Assembly: GCA_022822785.1 (NCBI GenBank)
Contig: JAJEAL010000002.1
Location: forward strand, 1 to 55,358
From: Candidatus Poribacteria bacterium
Lineage (GTDB): Bacteria; Poribacteria; WGA-4E; PCPOR2b
DNA length: 55,358 nt
Direction: 5' to 3'
In this document: in pieces, positions 1-8,176 of the stretch
How positions within the stretch are numbered: the first letter of the stretch is position 1
How the letters are laid out: every line of letters begins with the position of its first letter
The notes under the pieces: generated by a model
What the model was told of the DNA's origin: nothing
What the model saw: the letters and a program-made list of their open reading frames with translations, nothing else
Database searches by the model: none
Program-made: the position numbers and the translations under genes

Positions 1-633
1 ATCCGCATCCTTCTTTAAGCCCTCGTGATGTGTTACGACTGCAATCGTGGTACGATGTTCTTGGCGTAGTTCACGAACGAGGCTCATCAAGTTTGCTCCC
101 TGCCGGCTGTCAAGGTTCGCAGTAGGTTCATCAGCAAAAATGATTTTAGGATTGTTGGCAAGGGCGCGCGCAAAGGAGACCCGCTGTTTTTCACCCCCTG
201 AAAGCTGCGCGGGCCGATGGTGCAAACGTTGTTCCAACCCTACCTGAGTAAGAAGTTCGGCAGCACGGTTCTCCGCCGCATCGGCCTTCAATCCGGCAAT
301 GTGCATGGCAACCATTACATTTTCCATCGCCGTTAGGTACGGAATAAGGTTAAACAGTTGAAAGACAAAGCCAATCTTCTCACTACGCAGACGGGACAGA
401 TCGCGATTTTCGTAATCGATCTGTTCGCCATCAATCCACACATCACCTTCAGTCGGCGTGAGGATACAGCCGAGCAAACTGATCAGGGTCGTCTTACCAC
501 AACCGCTATCGCCCATGAACATCACTAATTCACTCTCTTCAATGGTGAGATTAACCTGGTCAACAGCGACAACCCTCGCATCTCCCTCGCCAAAGTGCTT
601 TGTTAATCCCTTTCCTTCAACAACGACTCCCAT
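1..633 (-). CDS. ABC transporter ATP-binding protein (LolD/MacB-type), C-terminus cut by window edge
   Basis: ATPase subunit that would energise the FtsX-like permease encoded just upstream on the same strand. Reading from an ATG at 633, the 211 visible codons contain a Walker A motif GDSGCGKTT at residues 41-49, the ABC signature LSGGE at 144-148, a Walker B ending FADEPT around 165-171, and the switch histidine in VVTHHE near residue 200. This order and the short N-terminal part are typical of the LolD/MacB/FtsE-like family that partners FtsX-fold permeases. The reading frame is open to base 1, so only the last few dozen residues are missing. It lies 160 bp downstream of the permease in the same direction, so the two probably form an operon. 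The transported substrate cannot be read from the sequence. Confidence 0.9.
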   Translation of the reverse strand, partial: MGVVVEGKGLTKHFGEGDARVVAVDQVNLTIEESELVMFMGDSGCGKTTLISLLGCILTPTEGDVWIDGEQIDYENRDLSRLRSEKIGFVFQLFNLIPYLTAMENVMVAMHIAGLKADAAENRAAELLTQVGLEQRLHHRPAQLSGGEKQRVSFARALANNPKIIFADEPTANLDSRQGANLMSLVRELRQEHRTTIAVVTHHEGLKKDAD

Positions 634-793
634 TTAGTACCTCCCTATTCCCTTGGCAATTCGCGTGCATATCTCTCTTGGTTTCTCTGCACATGTGCAC
701 TTCATTTCTCTATGAGTCTAGTCGGTTCAGCTTCATAGCTCGACTGCACCAATTAACTAATGTTTGTCACATTTCGCACTTTACTTTAACAAC

Positions 794-1942
794 TTAAACC
801 TCACCTCTAAATGCGACCATTGGATCGACAGTGATTGCTTTTCGTCCAGCGAAATAACCACCGGCACAACACACAACAAAGCTAATTAACGCGACAATAC
901 CTGATTCGACCGGGTGGATTGAAACGAAGATAGGTGCAGCAGCAGCAAAAATATACGATAAAAGCAGCCCACAAACGACGCCAATCACTGACATCAGAAC
1001 AACCTGCTTAATTATCAGCAACGACACATAAAGATTGGACCCACCTATCGCTTTGAGAACACCAATTTCTTGCGTCTTTTCAAGCGTTGTGACATAGGTA
1101 ATCATTCCAACGATAAGTCCCGCGGCAATCCAGAGCATTACTCGAAGGAACTGAACCGCTTTCATTGGTTCATCCACATAGGTGGCAATGATATCGCCAA
1201 GCGTTTGTTTAAGGGTGCGCACGTCGATTGTTTTTAGTTCTGCATCGAAGTTTTCAAGCTCCTTCGCAGCCTTTTCAGGCGTATACCCCTCTGCGCTTTG
1301 CGCTATCATCATATTCACATGAAGTGAGTTTTTAAGTAGCACCTCTTGGGCGGTCCGAAGATCCATAAAAAGCAAAGGCGTATCGAGGACAAACATTAAG
1401 CTCTTTGCTTTTCCAACCACTTTGAGGTCTTTGTTCCCGATTAGAATCCGTTCCCCAATTTCAAGGTTCATCTTTTCATCAATGACAACTTCACGTGGTG
1501 GGATATCCGCTTCCGCCCATTCCTCATATTCGCTAGCGGTAAACAGTCGTCCCTCGATTAGCTCAAACTGTGTTGGCCCCCCCAGTTTGCCCGGTTTGTA
1601 TCCCACAACAACCGCTTTGCCAAGTTTTCCGCGAATCACGGGCCGCGCATGTGCGAAGACCAGGGGTGACACCGAGTTTGGCTTCAAGGGTTGTGCCCCG
1701 TTAAGATAGGCAAGGTGCTCTGGAACAAGCAGTGAAAAACCGATAAATGCACTACCAGAGCCCTCTGCGGAGATCCAGATATTTGCCCCTGTAAATGTAG
1801 GGTATTGGTGGGCTTGGATGCGCATACCGTTCATAATTCCCCCCAGCATCAAAATGAGGGCAATCAGTACGGTGATACCAATCGTGGTGAGAATGACCCT
1901 CGCCTTGCGATAAGCCATGTCTTTCAGAAATAGGCTGTTCAA
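794..1942 (-). CDS. FtsX/MacB-like ABC transporter permease
   Basis: A 382-residue inner-membrane permease of the FtsX fold. It has one N-terminal membrane segment at about residues 12-35, a large extracytoplasmic domain (about 40-265) and three C-terminal membrane segments (about 268-375) with the conserved EIGVLKAIGGSN stretch after the first of them, exactly the MacB/LolC layout. The start is a TTG at 1942, chosen because it is preceded by a good ribosome site (AAGGAGA, about seven bases upstream) and no ATG lies in a better position. Such permeases do not move substrate through a channel but couple ATP hydrolysis to periplasmic work such as lipoprotein release or export of peptides. No membrane-fusion partner is visible within the window, so the exact role is open. 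Confidence 0.88.
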   Translation of the reverse strand: MNSLFLKDMAYRKARVILTTIGITVLIALILMLGGIMNGMRIQAHQYPTFTGANIWISAEGSGSAFIGFSLLVPEHLAYLNGAQPLKPNSVSPLVFAHARPVIRGKLGKAVVVGYKPGKLGGPTQFELIEGRLFTASEYEEWAEADIPPREVVIDEKMNLEIGERILIGNKDLKVVGKAKSLMFVLDTPLLFMDLRTAQEVLLKNSLHVNMMIAQSAEGYTPEKAAKELENFDAELKTIDVRTLKQTLGDIIATYVDEPMKAVQFLRVMLWIAAGLIVGMITYVTTLEKTQEIGVLKAIGGSNLYVSLLIIKQVVLMSVIGVVCGLLLSYIFAAAAPIFVSIHPVESGIVALISFVVCCAGGYFAGRKAITVDPMVAFRGEV

Positions 1943-2348
1943 TTTTTCAGTCTCCTTTCGACACTATCCATATACATATGGAGGAGTATATAATAAAAAA
2001 ACTCGACGACGCAAAATGATTGAAACGGTATATATAGGGATATGATTCACTTGAGTAAGTCAAATAGCAGGCAACTACTGCCCTGTGCGAGCAAAGATTG
2101 TACCATTGAATCGCCGAATAGACTGGTAGAGACACTCTTTTTTTGGTGCCTCCGCATTTAGCGATATTCTCAAGCCTCTCAATTGTAATTGAGACGGTAC
2201 TGACCGATTCTTGGATTACTTTGTAAATATACGTACAGTGGAAGAGACAAGCTGCCCAATTTGTGGCATACGCAAGGATTGCTGCACGGCGATGTGCAAC
2301 ACAACCAAACCATTTTATCACGGATTATTAGTCTGAGCAAGTGATAAG
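1943..2348. other. intergenic region between divergent permease and groL
   Basis: About 400 bases between the TTG start of the permease and the regulatory region of groL. It is AT-rich. Open frames exist here (for example 1947-2321 on the minus strand) but they have no ribosome site, a composition unlike a folded protein and no recognisable motif, so I call no gene. It presumably holds the leftward promoter of the ABC exporter, which I could not place confidently. Confidence 0.5.
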
Positions 2349-2371
2349 CCTGAATCTCTTTGCGATTCAGG
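2349..2371. repeat. perfect 8-bp inverted repeat abutting the groL -35 box
   Basis: CCTGAATC at 2349-2356 and GATTCAGG at 2364-2371 are perfect complements separated by 7 bases. The right arm ends one base before the -35 hexamer of the groL promoter. There is no T-run after it, so it is unlikely to be a terminator; an operator for a second regulator is possible but unproven. Confidence 0.5.
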
Positions 2372-2400
2372 TTGACTTTGAGAAACAGTAATGATATAAT
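2372..2400 (+). promoter_or_regulatory. groL promoter (TTGACT-N17-TATAAT)
   Basis: A near-consensus housekeeping promoter: TTGACT at 2372-2377, a 17-base spacer and a perfect TATAAT at 2395-2400. The expected transcription start, near 2407, lies just before the CIRCE operator, so bound HrcA would block initiation or early elongation. The leader to the groL ATG would be about 180 bases. Confidence 0.85.
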
Positions 2401-2411
2401 TTCGCCTGTTT

Positions 2412-2438
2412 TTAGCACTCACCGTATGAGAGTGCTAA
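2412..2438. promoter_or_regulatory. CIRCE operator (HrcA binding site)
   Basis: TTAGCACTC at 2412-2420, nine bases, then GAGTGCTAA at 2430-2438: an exact match to the CIRCE consensus TTAGCACTC-N9-GAGTGCTAA. This is the established operator of the heat-shock repressor HrcA and controls groE and dnaK operons in many phyla. It sits directly after the predicted transcription start of groL. The hrcA gene itself is not in the window. Confidence 0.97.
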
Positions 2439-2588
2439 AATATCTTGGGGTCGAAATCGCTATGTCGCAAATTTGTCTTTGATAGGATTCACAAATTAGG
2501 AATTTTTCTCACGATTGGATTTTCGCTAACCAAATATGTAAATCCCGTTTTGAAATCAGTTAAAGTACATCAATTAAGGAGGAACACT

Positions 2589-4232
2589 ATGCCAGCAAAG
2601 CAACTGATTTTTGATGTAGAAGCAAGGAACGCCCTTAAGCGAGGTGCCGATACCTTGGCAGACGCTGTGAAAGTCACATTGGGGCCCCGTGGTCGAAATG
2701 TTGTGCTGCAGAAATCGTTTGGAGCCCCTGTAGTTACTAGTGATGGTGTGACAGTGGCTAAAGAAATCGACCTTCCAGACCACTATGAAAATATGGGAGC
2801 CCAACTGTTGAAATCCGTCGCAACCAAGACCAATGATGCTGTAGGAGATGGAACGACTACAGCAACAGTGTTAGCGCAAGAAATCGTCACTGAAGGTCTT
2901 AAAAACGTTGCAGCCGGTGCTGATCCAATGCAGTTGAAAATTGGGATTGACAAAGCCGCTGAAGTCGTTGTTAGTGAGCTACAAAAGCAGAGCAAATCGG
3001 TCAACACCGATGATGAGGTCGCACAAGTTGCATCGATTGCCGCTAATGATAACGCAAATCGTAGTGACATCGGCAGGACCGTTGCTGATGCCATGGAAAA
3101 GGTTGGAAAAGACGGTGTAATTACGATTGAAGATGGCAAAAGCGCGCAAACAGAGGTCGATATTGTTGAGGGTATGCAATTTGACCGTGGCTATCTTTCC
3201 GCCCACTTCGTGACAGATCCCGAAACTATGGTTACTGAATTAGAAGACCCGCTCATCCTAATCAATACCGACAAAATCAGCGCGGTTGCTGACTTAGTTC
3301 CAATCCTAGAAAAGGTTGGTCAACTTGGACGTCCGCTGCTCATCATTGCCGAAGACATTGAAGGAGAAGCCTTGGCGGTGTTAGTTGTGAACAAACTCCG
3401 TGGTGGTCTCAGGGTAGCTGCAGTGAAAGCTCCTGGTTTCGGAGACCGGCGCAAGGAGATGCTTGCAGATATTGGCATTCTCACCGGTAGTCAGGTCATT
3501 TCAGAGGATGTTGGGATTCGTTTGGAAAACGTTGTGGTTGGTATGCTAGGAAGCGCACGGCGTGTCATTGTTGACAAAGATAACACAACGATTGTTGGCG
3601 GTGCTGGCACAACAGAGGATGTTCAGGCACGGATTGGACAGATTCGACAACAGATTGAGGAAACAACTTCAGATTATGATCGGGAGAAGTTAGAGGAACG
3701 CCTTGCAAAACTCGCTGGCGGTGTTGCCGTTATTAATGTCGGTGCTGCAACCGAAGTCGAGATGAAAGAAAGAAAAGCCCGATTTGAAGATGCGTTATCT
3801 GCAACCCGTGCAGCTGTTGAAGAGGGAATCGTCACAGGTGGCGGTATTGCATTACTAAGAGCGAACGCTGCACTTGAAGATTTTCATCTCGAAGGCGACC
3901 AAGAAACCGGCGTGAACATTATCCGAAGAGTTTTAGAATCTCCTATCCGAATCATCGCTGAAAATGCGGGGATGGAAGGATCGGTGGTTGCTGCACAAGT
4001 CAAAGACGGTGAGGGGAGCTATGGCTTGAACGCCGCAACGGGAGAGTACGAGGATCTGCTTGAAGCAGGAATCGTTGATCCGACGAAGGTAGTGCGGTCT
4101 GCCATTCAAAATGGCGCGAGCATCGCAGGATTACTGCTGACAACCGAAACATTAATTACAGAAGTGGAAGAAGAACCGGAAGACCATGGACACGGGCATC
4201 ATCACCATGGACACGGGCATCACCACCATTAA
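2589..4232 (+). CDS. groL: GroEL chaperonin with histidine-rich C-terminal tail
   Basis: The 60-kDa chaperonin subunit (547 residues), which folds client proteins in an ATP-driven double ring in the cytoplasm. The ATG at 2589 follows AAGGAGG at 2576-2582 and gives the expected N-terminus MPAKQLIFD; the frame is open further upstream to 2445 but that part is leader. Family signatures are intact: the ATP-binding [10 protein letters not shown] and [10 protein letters not shown] stretches, [26 protein letters not shown], and the [15 protein letters not shown] region. Instead of the usual GGM-repeat tail the protein ends in EEEPED followed by 15 residues made only of His and Gly (11 His). The DNA for this tail is a 21-bp unit at 4185-4205 repeated at 4206-4226. 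No groES lies next to it, so a co-chaperonin must be encoded elsewhere. Regulation is by the CIRCE operator and followed by a strong terminator. Confidence 0.97.
   Translation: MPAKQLIFDVEARNALKRGADTLADAVKVTLGPRGRNVVLQKSFGAPVVTSDGVTVAKEIDLPDHYENMGAQLLKSVATKTNDAVGDGTTTATVLAQEIVTEGLKNVAAGADPMQLKIGIDKAAEVVVSELQKQSKSVNTDDEVAQVASIAANDNANRSDIGRTVADAMEKVGKDGVITIEDGKSAQTEVDIVEGMQFDRGYLSAHFVTDPETMVTELEDPLILINTDKISAVADLVPILEKVGQLGRPLLIIAEDIEGEALAVLVVNKLRGGLRVAAVKAPGFGDRRKEMLADIGILTGSQVISEDVGIRLENVVVGMLGSARRVIVDKDNTTIVGGAGTTEDVQARIGQIRQQIEETTSDYDREKLEERLAKLAGGVAVINVGAATEVEMKERKARFEDALSATRAAVEEGIVTGGGIALLRANAALEDFHLEGDQETGVNIIRRVLESPIRIIAENAGMEGSVVAAQVKDGEGSYGLNAATGEYEDLLEAGIVDPTKVVRSAIQNGASIAGLLLTTETLITEVEEEPEDHGHGHHHHGHGHHHH
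4185..4226 (+). repeat. tandem 21-bp repeat encoding the His-rich GroEL tail
   Basis: Two adjacent 21-base copies starting catggacacgggcat, at 4185-4205 and 4206-4226, differing at one base. Each encodes HGHGHHH. Duplication of this unit probably lengthened the tail. Confidence 0.9.
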
Positions 4233-4284
4233 TGACCACCAGTCAACACTATAACCCTGTCCTCGGAATCCGCGATCGGGGCAC

Positions 4285-4326
4285 AAAAAAGCCATGCTGG
4301 TATATAAAAGCAGCATGGCTTTTTTC
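4285..4326 (+). terminator. rho-independent terminator of groL
   Basis: The arms AAAAAAGCCATGCTG (4285-4299) and CAGCATGGCTTTTTT (4311-4325) pair perfectly around an 11-base loop and end in a T-tract. It lies about 50 bases after the groL stop codon. Because the left arm begins with A-run, it could also serve the opposite strand, and thus the end of the gene at 4396. Confidence 0.92.
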
Positions 4327-4395
4327 TTTTTATATTGACAAACAACCCTTTACCCACTACCGTTTCTCTATCCCCTTACCCTATAAGCGCCCACT

Positions 4396-5016
4396 TTAAG
4401 AATCGTGAATATATTTCAGGTTATCCCATTCGCAATCGAGACAGAAGATATCCGTTTGGCTGAGATTCTGTACATTCTCACTCCCGCATTGTGGGCATAC
4501 TTGGACTGATTTAGCGTCTGACTGATTCTCTTGAAATATGTTCAGGTAGTATACTTTGATTTCCCCTTCGTAGCGGTGTCCCAGCGGACAGCGGATGCGT
4601 TTGATAGCACGAGATTCGATACGCTCTATCATCTCTCGCAGGAATGGAATGCGACGTCCACAAACTGGACAAGGGTTTGGATATAGCCCTTTTACAACGA
4701 TAATGTCGGTGTCTTCGTCACGAATTGTGATTGGAATTGAGAAAGCCCCTTTAAGCGCGGACACAGGATCTTTTTTCGCACTAAGCCCTTGCTGGAAGCT
4801 CGACTCTTCTACAATTTTTTGATGTGTTTCGGGGCTCAGGACAATCTCCGCGGGAATCATTTCTCCTCTGAAGCTGAGGGTTATCGCGTAAATTCTATCT
4901 AATATGGGTGACGATTGAATTGACTCCACCCCCTTACTCGCGTAGTTCGAGGCAACGGTTTGGGCTGAAATGAATAAGGCGAGGCTAATTCTACAGAAGA
5001 TAGATTGCCTTGTCAA
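4396..5016 (-). CDS. zinc-ribbon protein of unknown function
   Basis: A protein of up to 206 residues that I do not recognise. Its C-terminal half carries two cysteine clusters resembling zinc ribbons: CPVC followed by CPLGH about 30 residues later, and CPQCG followed by CLDCEW. The middle part is a hydrophilic domain without obvious motif. The longest frame starts at a TTG at 5016 and would place a weakly hydrophobic, signal-like stretch at the N-terminus; an alternative start is the ATG at 4860, closely preceded by AGGAG, giving a cytoplasmic 154-residue protein. It is divergent from the VWA operon, whose promoter lies just upstream. Zinc ribbons of this type often bind nucleic acids or other proteins, but nothing here decides between those. 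Confidence 0.6.
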   Translation of the reverse strand: MTRQSIFCRISLALFISAQTVASNYASKGVESIQSSPILDRIYAITLSFRGEMIPAEIVLSPETHQKIVEESSFQQGLSAKKDPVSALKGAFSIPITIRDEDTDIIVVKGLYPNPCPVCGRRIPFLREMIERIESRAIKRIRCPLGHRYEGEIKVYYLNIFQENQSDAKSVQVCPQCGSENVQNLSQTDIFCLDCEWDNLKYIHDS

Positions 5017-5103
5017 CCCTAAAAATGAAATTTTGGGGTTGGGCTAGTGAAGACCGACTTAAATCGGAAACCGATTGCAGTACCGTCTGCACTGGGATTT
5101 CCG

Positions 5104-5132
5104 TTGACGGTATTTTCGGTATAGGGTATAAT
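5104..5132 (+). promoter_or_regulatory. promoter of the VWA/DUF4159/DUF4175 operon (TTGACG-N17-TATAAT)
   Basis: TTGACG at 5104-5109, a 17-base spacer and a perfect TATAAT at 5127-5132. The expected start point near 5139 is only about 25 bases before the ATG at 5166, which argues for that start codon instead of the longer open frame beginning at 5010. Confidence 0.75.
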
Positions 5133-5165
5133 TCCCTGGAATCCCGAAACGAAGAAGGGAATTTG

Positions 5166-7427
5166 ATGCGATTTACTTACCTATGGCCATGGTGGGCAGT
5201 TGCGCTAGGGTTAGCGATCATGGCTGGTATAACAGCGTATGGGTATCTCCGCTTGAACCGTCCCTTGAGCCAAAGGTTCAGGGCACTTCTCATCAGCTTG
5301 CGAATCTTAGCAGCATTCGTATTGTTGATTTGTCTACTTGAACCGGTGCTGATTGAACGAAAAGATATAACTCCACCAACAAATCTACTGGTTCTCGCGG
5401 ATACCTCTCAAAGTATGCAACTTGACGATGTAGAGTTGGCGGGGCAGTCTTCAACACGATTAGACCTTGTGAACCGTATCCTATTCAATCCCGCCAGCGA
5501 TTTCCTCGCCTCCCTTACCAATCAATTTGATGTTCATCTGTACCAATTTGATAAAGAACCTCACCAGATTTCCAGTGAGATTTTATCATTTGATGCAGTA
5601 GGTGGGGTAACCGATGTGGCAACCTCAATTGATGATGCCGTTAAAGAGTGGCGAGGTCAATTGCTTGCAGGGGTGGTTTTATTCACCGATGGAGCACACA
5701 ACGCTTCAACTTCCGTAGTTGAGAAGGTCATAGAGACAAAGACGCCAATCTACGCGGTTGGTGTTGGCAGCCCCAAACCGCCAAGAGATCTCAAGCTCAC
5801 CAGAGTCGATGTCAGTCCTATCGCCTACACAGAACATGATGTACCGATTCGTGTTACTGTGCATCATACAGGCTATTCAGGCAGTCAGACGCGCGTTTCT
5901 CTTACGCGAGATAATCAGATTGTAGATTCGGTGCCAATGACGCTGACAGATGAGCCAAATCAGACGATTGAATTCACGCTGAGCCCCCGGGAGGAGGGCA
6001 TCTCCCAATATGCCGTTTCTATCCCGGTGCTTGACGGCGAATTGACGGCGGCAAACAATGTTCGAGCGTTTCCCCTAAAAGTGGTGAAGACAAAGTTACG
6101 CCTGCTTTATATTGAAGGACATCCTGGCTGGGAATACGCCTTTCTCAAGCGCGTACTTGAACTTGACCCCAATATTGATTCAACCTGTCTCATTTTGTCG
6201 AGCTTGTCACCGAACCAACTTCGTGGAACGCTGTTAGATCGCTACAATCGGTATTACCCACAGACAACTCAGCCAACCGATGTAGGTCACTTTCCGAAAA
6301 CAGCTGATAATCTACTGTTTTACGATGTACTGATTATCGGCGATCTCCGCTCAAGCACACTAACTCTACAACAGCACGCAGCGATTGTCGATTTTGTTGA
6401 GAAAACGGGGAAAGCGGTCATATTTCTCGGTGGACGTACTTCGCTTGGCCGTGATGGTTTCAGTCGGACTCAGCTTGAGGCGCTGCTGCCGGTTGTCATC
6501 CCACCCAATGGGTGCTATGTGCGAGATGAGGATTTCAGTCTTCAATTAACACAACAGGGACTGTACCATCCAATCACCCGTTTGGAAGACACACAAGCAA
6601 AAGCCGACGCCCTATGGCGCGATTTGCCGCCGTTATCGCGCCGATTAGGTGGTTTTGAGCTTAAGGGAGGCGCAACAGTGCTTGCAGAATATCGATCGGA
6701 TAGAAATCAGACAACGCTGCCGATCATTATATTTCAACGTTCGGGATTGGGGAAAAGCCTCTTGATTGCGGCCGAAGGGTTATGGAATTGGGGGTTTGGT
6801 GTTTGGAATTTCAAAGATGAGGATGATACCTATCCTCGCTTTTGGGGGCAGACAATTCGCTGGATGGCAACACGGACAGATACTAAACGGATTAATGCCA
6901 CAACAGATTTGACCACCTATTCAATCGGTGATGAGGTGCAAATCGTTACATATGCCTATAATGAGAGCTACCAACCGATGGTTGCTGCAGACATTAAAAT
7001 TGAGGTGACTCCACCGGAGGGCAAGCATTTTCAAGCCCAAGCGGTCGCAGATTCCCAGACCCCTGGCGCCTATAAGGCCCAATTCCGTGCAAATCAAAAA
7101 GGTACATATCACATTCGCGCTTCGGGGGTTGACCGCTCATCCTCGCTAGGTGAAGACACAACAGAGATTTTTGCCGAATCGCCATTGGTGGAATTTGAAA
7201 ATCCACAGCTCAACGAAGACCTGCTCAAACAGCTCGCCGCTAAAACCGGGGGTGTTTATACGACAATTACCGATGTTGCATCGTTACCCGAACAGATTCA
7301 ACCGGTTCAAGAATCTGTCTTTGCAGTTCAAGAACGCGAATTATGGGACAATCCAATTGTTTTAATTCTTGTAGTTGGGTTGCTAGGGACCGAATGGTTT
7401 TTGCGCACGCGACGAGGACTAGTATAG
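5166..7427 (+). CDS. von Willebrand factor A domain membrane protein
   Basis: A 753-residue membrane-anchored protein. Two membrane segments at about residues 8-28 and 38-62 are followed by a VWA-like domain starting with a MIDAS-type motif DTSQS (79-83) and containing LFTDGAHN about 100 residues later. A large periplasmic part follows, including an Ig-like region and a class I glutamine-amidotransferase-like section (LLYIEGHPGWEYAFLKR and VIFLGGRTSLG), then a last membrane helix at about 725-748. This architecture is the one found beside DUF4159 and DUF4175 proteins in planctomycete-type operons related to the MoxR/Bat systems. ATG 5166 is chosen over the upstream frame because of GAAGGGA seven bases before it and the promoter at 5104-5132. 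The next gene begins 13 bases after its stop. Its biochemical task, perhaps envelope stress or metal-dependent assembly, is not established. Confidence 0.85.
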   Translation: MRFTYLWPWWAVALGLAIMAGITAYGYLRLNRPLSQRFRALLISLRILAAFVLLICLLEPVLIERKDITPPTNLLVLADTSQSMQLDDVELAGQSSTRLDLVNRILFNPASDFLASLTNQFDVHLYQFDKEPHQISSEILSFDAVGGVTDVATSIDDAVKEWRGQLLAGVVLFTDGAHNASTSVVEKVIETKTPIYAVGVGSPKPPRDLKLTRVDVSPIAYTEHDVPIRVTVHHTGYSGSQTRVSLTRDNQIVDSVPMTLTDEPNQTIEFTLSPREEGISQYAVSIPVLDGELTAANNVRAFPLKVVKTKLRLLYIEGHPGWEYAFLKRVLELDPNIDSTCLILSSLSPNQLRGTLLDRYNRYYPQTTQPTDVGHFPKTADNLLFYDVLIIGDLRSSTLTLQQHAAIVDFVEKTGKAVIFLGGRTSLGRDGFSRTQLEALLPVVIPPNGCYVRDEDFSLQLTQQGLYHPITRLEDTQAKADALWRDLPPLSRRLGGFELKGGATVLAEYRSDRNQTTLPIIIFQRSGLGKSLLIAAEGLWNWGFGVWNFKDEDDTYPRFWGQTIRWMATRTDTKRINATTDLTTYSIGDEVQIVTYAYNESYQPMVAADIKIEVTPPEGKHFQAQAVADSQTPGAYKAQFRANQKGTYHIRASGVDRSSSLGEDTTEIFAESPLVEFENPQLNEDLLKQLAAKTGGVYTTITDVASLPEQIQPVQESVFAVQERELWDNPIVLILVVGLLGTEWFLRTRRGLV

Positions 7428-7440
7428 TTTGGGAACCATA

Positions 7441-8148
7441 ATGGAAGATAGCAAAAAAATGGGGGCAAATCAAACAAATCACGCCTTATATTTCACATTT
7501 TGCACCTTATTGAGCTTAGTTCTCGCGATCGGATCAGCTCTGGGGACTGGCGATAAATTTATCATCGCTCAAGTTCAGTACGGTGGCGGTGGGGATTGGT
7601 ACGGCGATCAGACCACCATTCCCAATTGGCTGAAGATTCTTAGCACTAGAACAGATATCGAGGCAGCGGAAGAGCGCGTTATTATAAAGCTGACGGACCG
7701 GCACCTGTACCAATATCCGATGCTCTACATTGTGGGACACGGCAACATCCGTCTTACTGAGGAAGAGGTAAAAGCATTACGCTTCTACTTAACACACGGC
7801 GGTTTCCTTTTTGTGAACGATGATTACGGATTGGATGAAAGCTTTCGTCGTGAAATACGTCGTGTGTTTCCCGATCAGTCGCTTCAACCTATACCGAATT
7901 CCCACCTGATTTACCACTGCTTCTACGATTTTCCTAATGGACTCCCGAAGATTCACGAACATGATGGGAAATCCGCGCAAGGCTTTGGACTATTCTACGA
8001 AGGTCGAATGGTTCTTTACTACGCCTACAGTTCGGATATTGGAGATGGTTTGGAAGATCCAACGATTCATCCCAAGGATACACAACAAGTTCGCGAGCTT
8101 GCTGCAAAGATGGCGGTTAATATTGCAGTTTATGTGTTGACACACTAA
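7441..8148 (+). CDS. DUF4159 domain protein
   Basis: A 235-residue protein matching what I know of DUF4159. One hydrophobic segment (about residues 18-38) acts as signal peptide or anchor; the rest holds the typical stretches FIIAQVQYGGGGDWYGD, NWLKILSTRT, YPMLYIVGHG, LRFYLTHGGFLFVNDDYG and HLIYHCFYDFPNG. The fold is thought to resemble the glutamine-amidotransferase/Rossmann type, and the family is almost always linked to MoxR, DUF58 and VWA genes. The start is uncertain: ATG 7441 is preferred, but a TTG at 7429 directly after the stop of the previous gene is possible. It is the middle gene of the operon begun at 5166. Confidence 0.85.
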   Translation: MEDSKKMGANQTNHALYFTFCTLLSLVLAIGSALGTGDKFIIAQVQYGGGGDWYGDQTTIPNWLKILSTRTDIEAAEERVIIKLTDRHLYQYPMLYIVGHGNIRLTEEEVKALRFYLTHGGFLFVNDDYGLDESFRREIRRVFPDQSLQPIPNSHLIYHCFYDFPNGLPKIHEHDGKSAQGFGLFYEGRMVLYYAYSSDIGDGLEDPTIHPKDTQQVRELAAKMAVNIAVYVLTH

Positions 8149-8176
8149 ATAGGACGGGAAGAATGGAGGTCATGTT

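Noticed and set aside
1947-2321. 124-codon open frame on the minus strand upstream of the permease
   Set aside because: No ribosome site, odd composition rich in Cys, Tyr and Ser, no recognisable motif, and it lies in a region expected to hold promoters.
2445-2588. N-terminal extension of groL
   Set aside because: The first ATG with a good ribosome site and the standard GroEL N-terminus is at 2589; the upstream part is leader downstream of CIRCE.
5010-5165. N-terminal extension of the VWA gene
   Set aside because: It spans the promoter TTGACG-N17-TATAAT, and the added residues would precede the natural membrane anchor.
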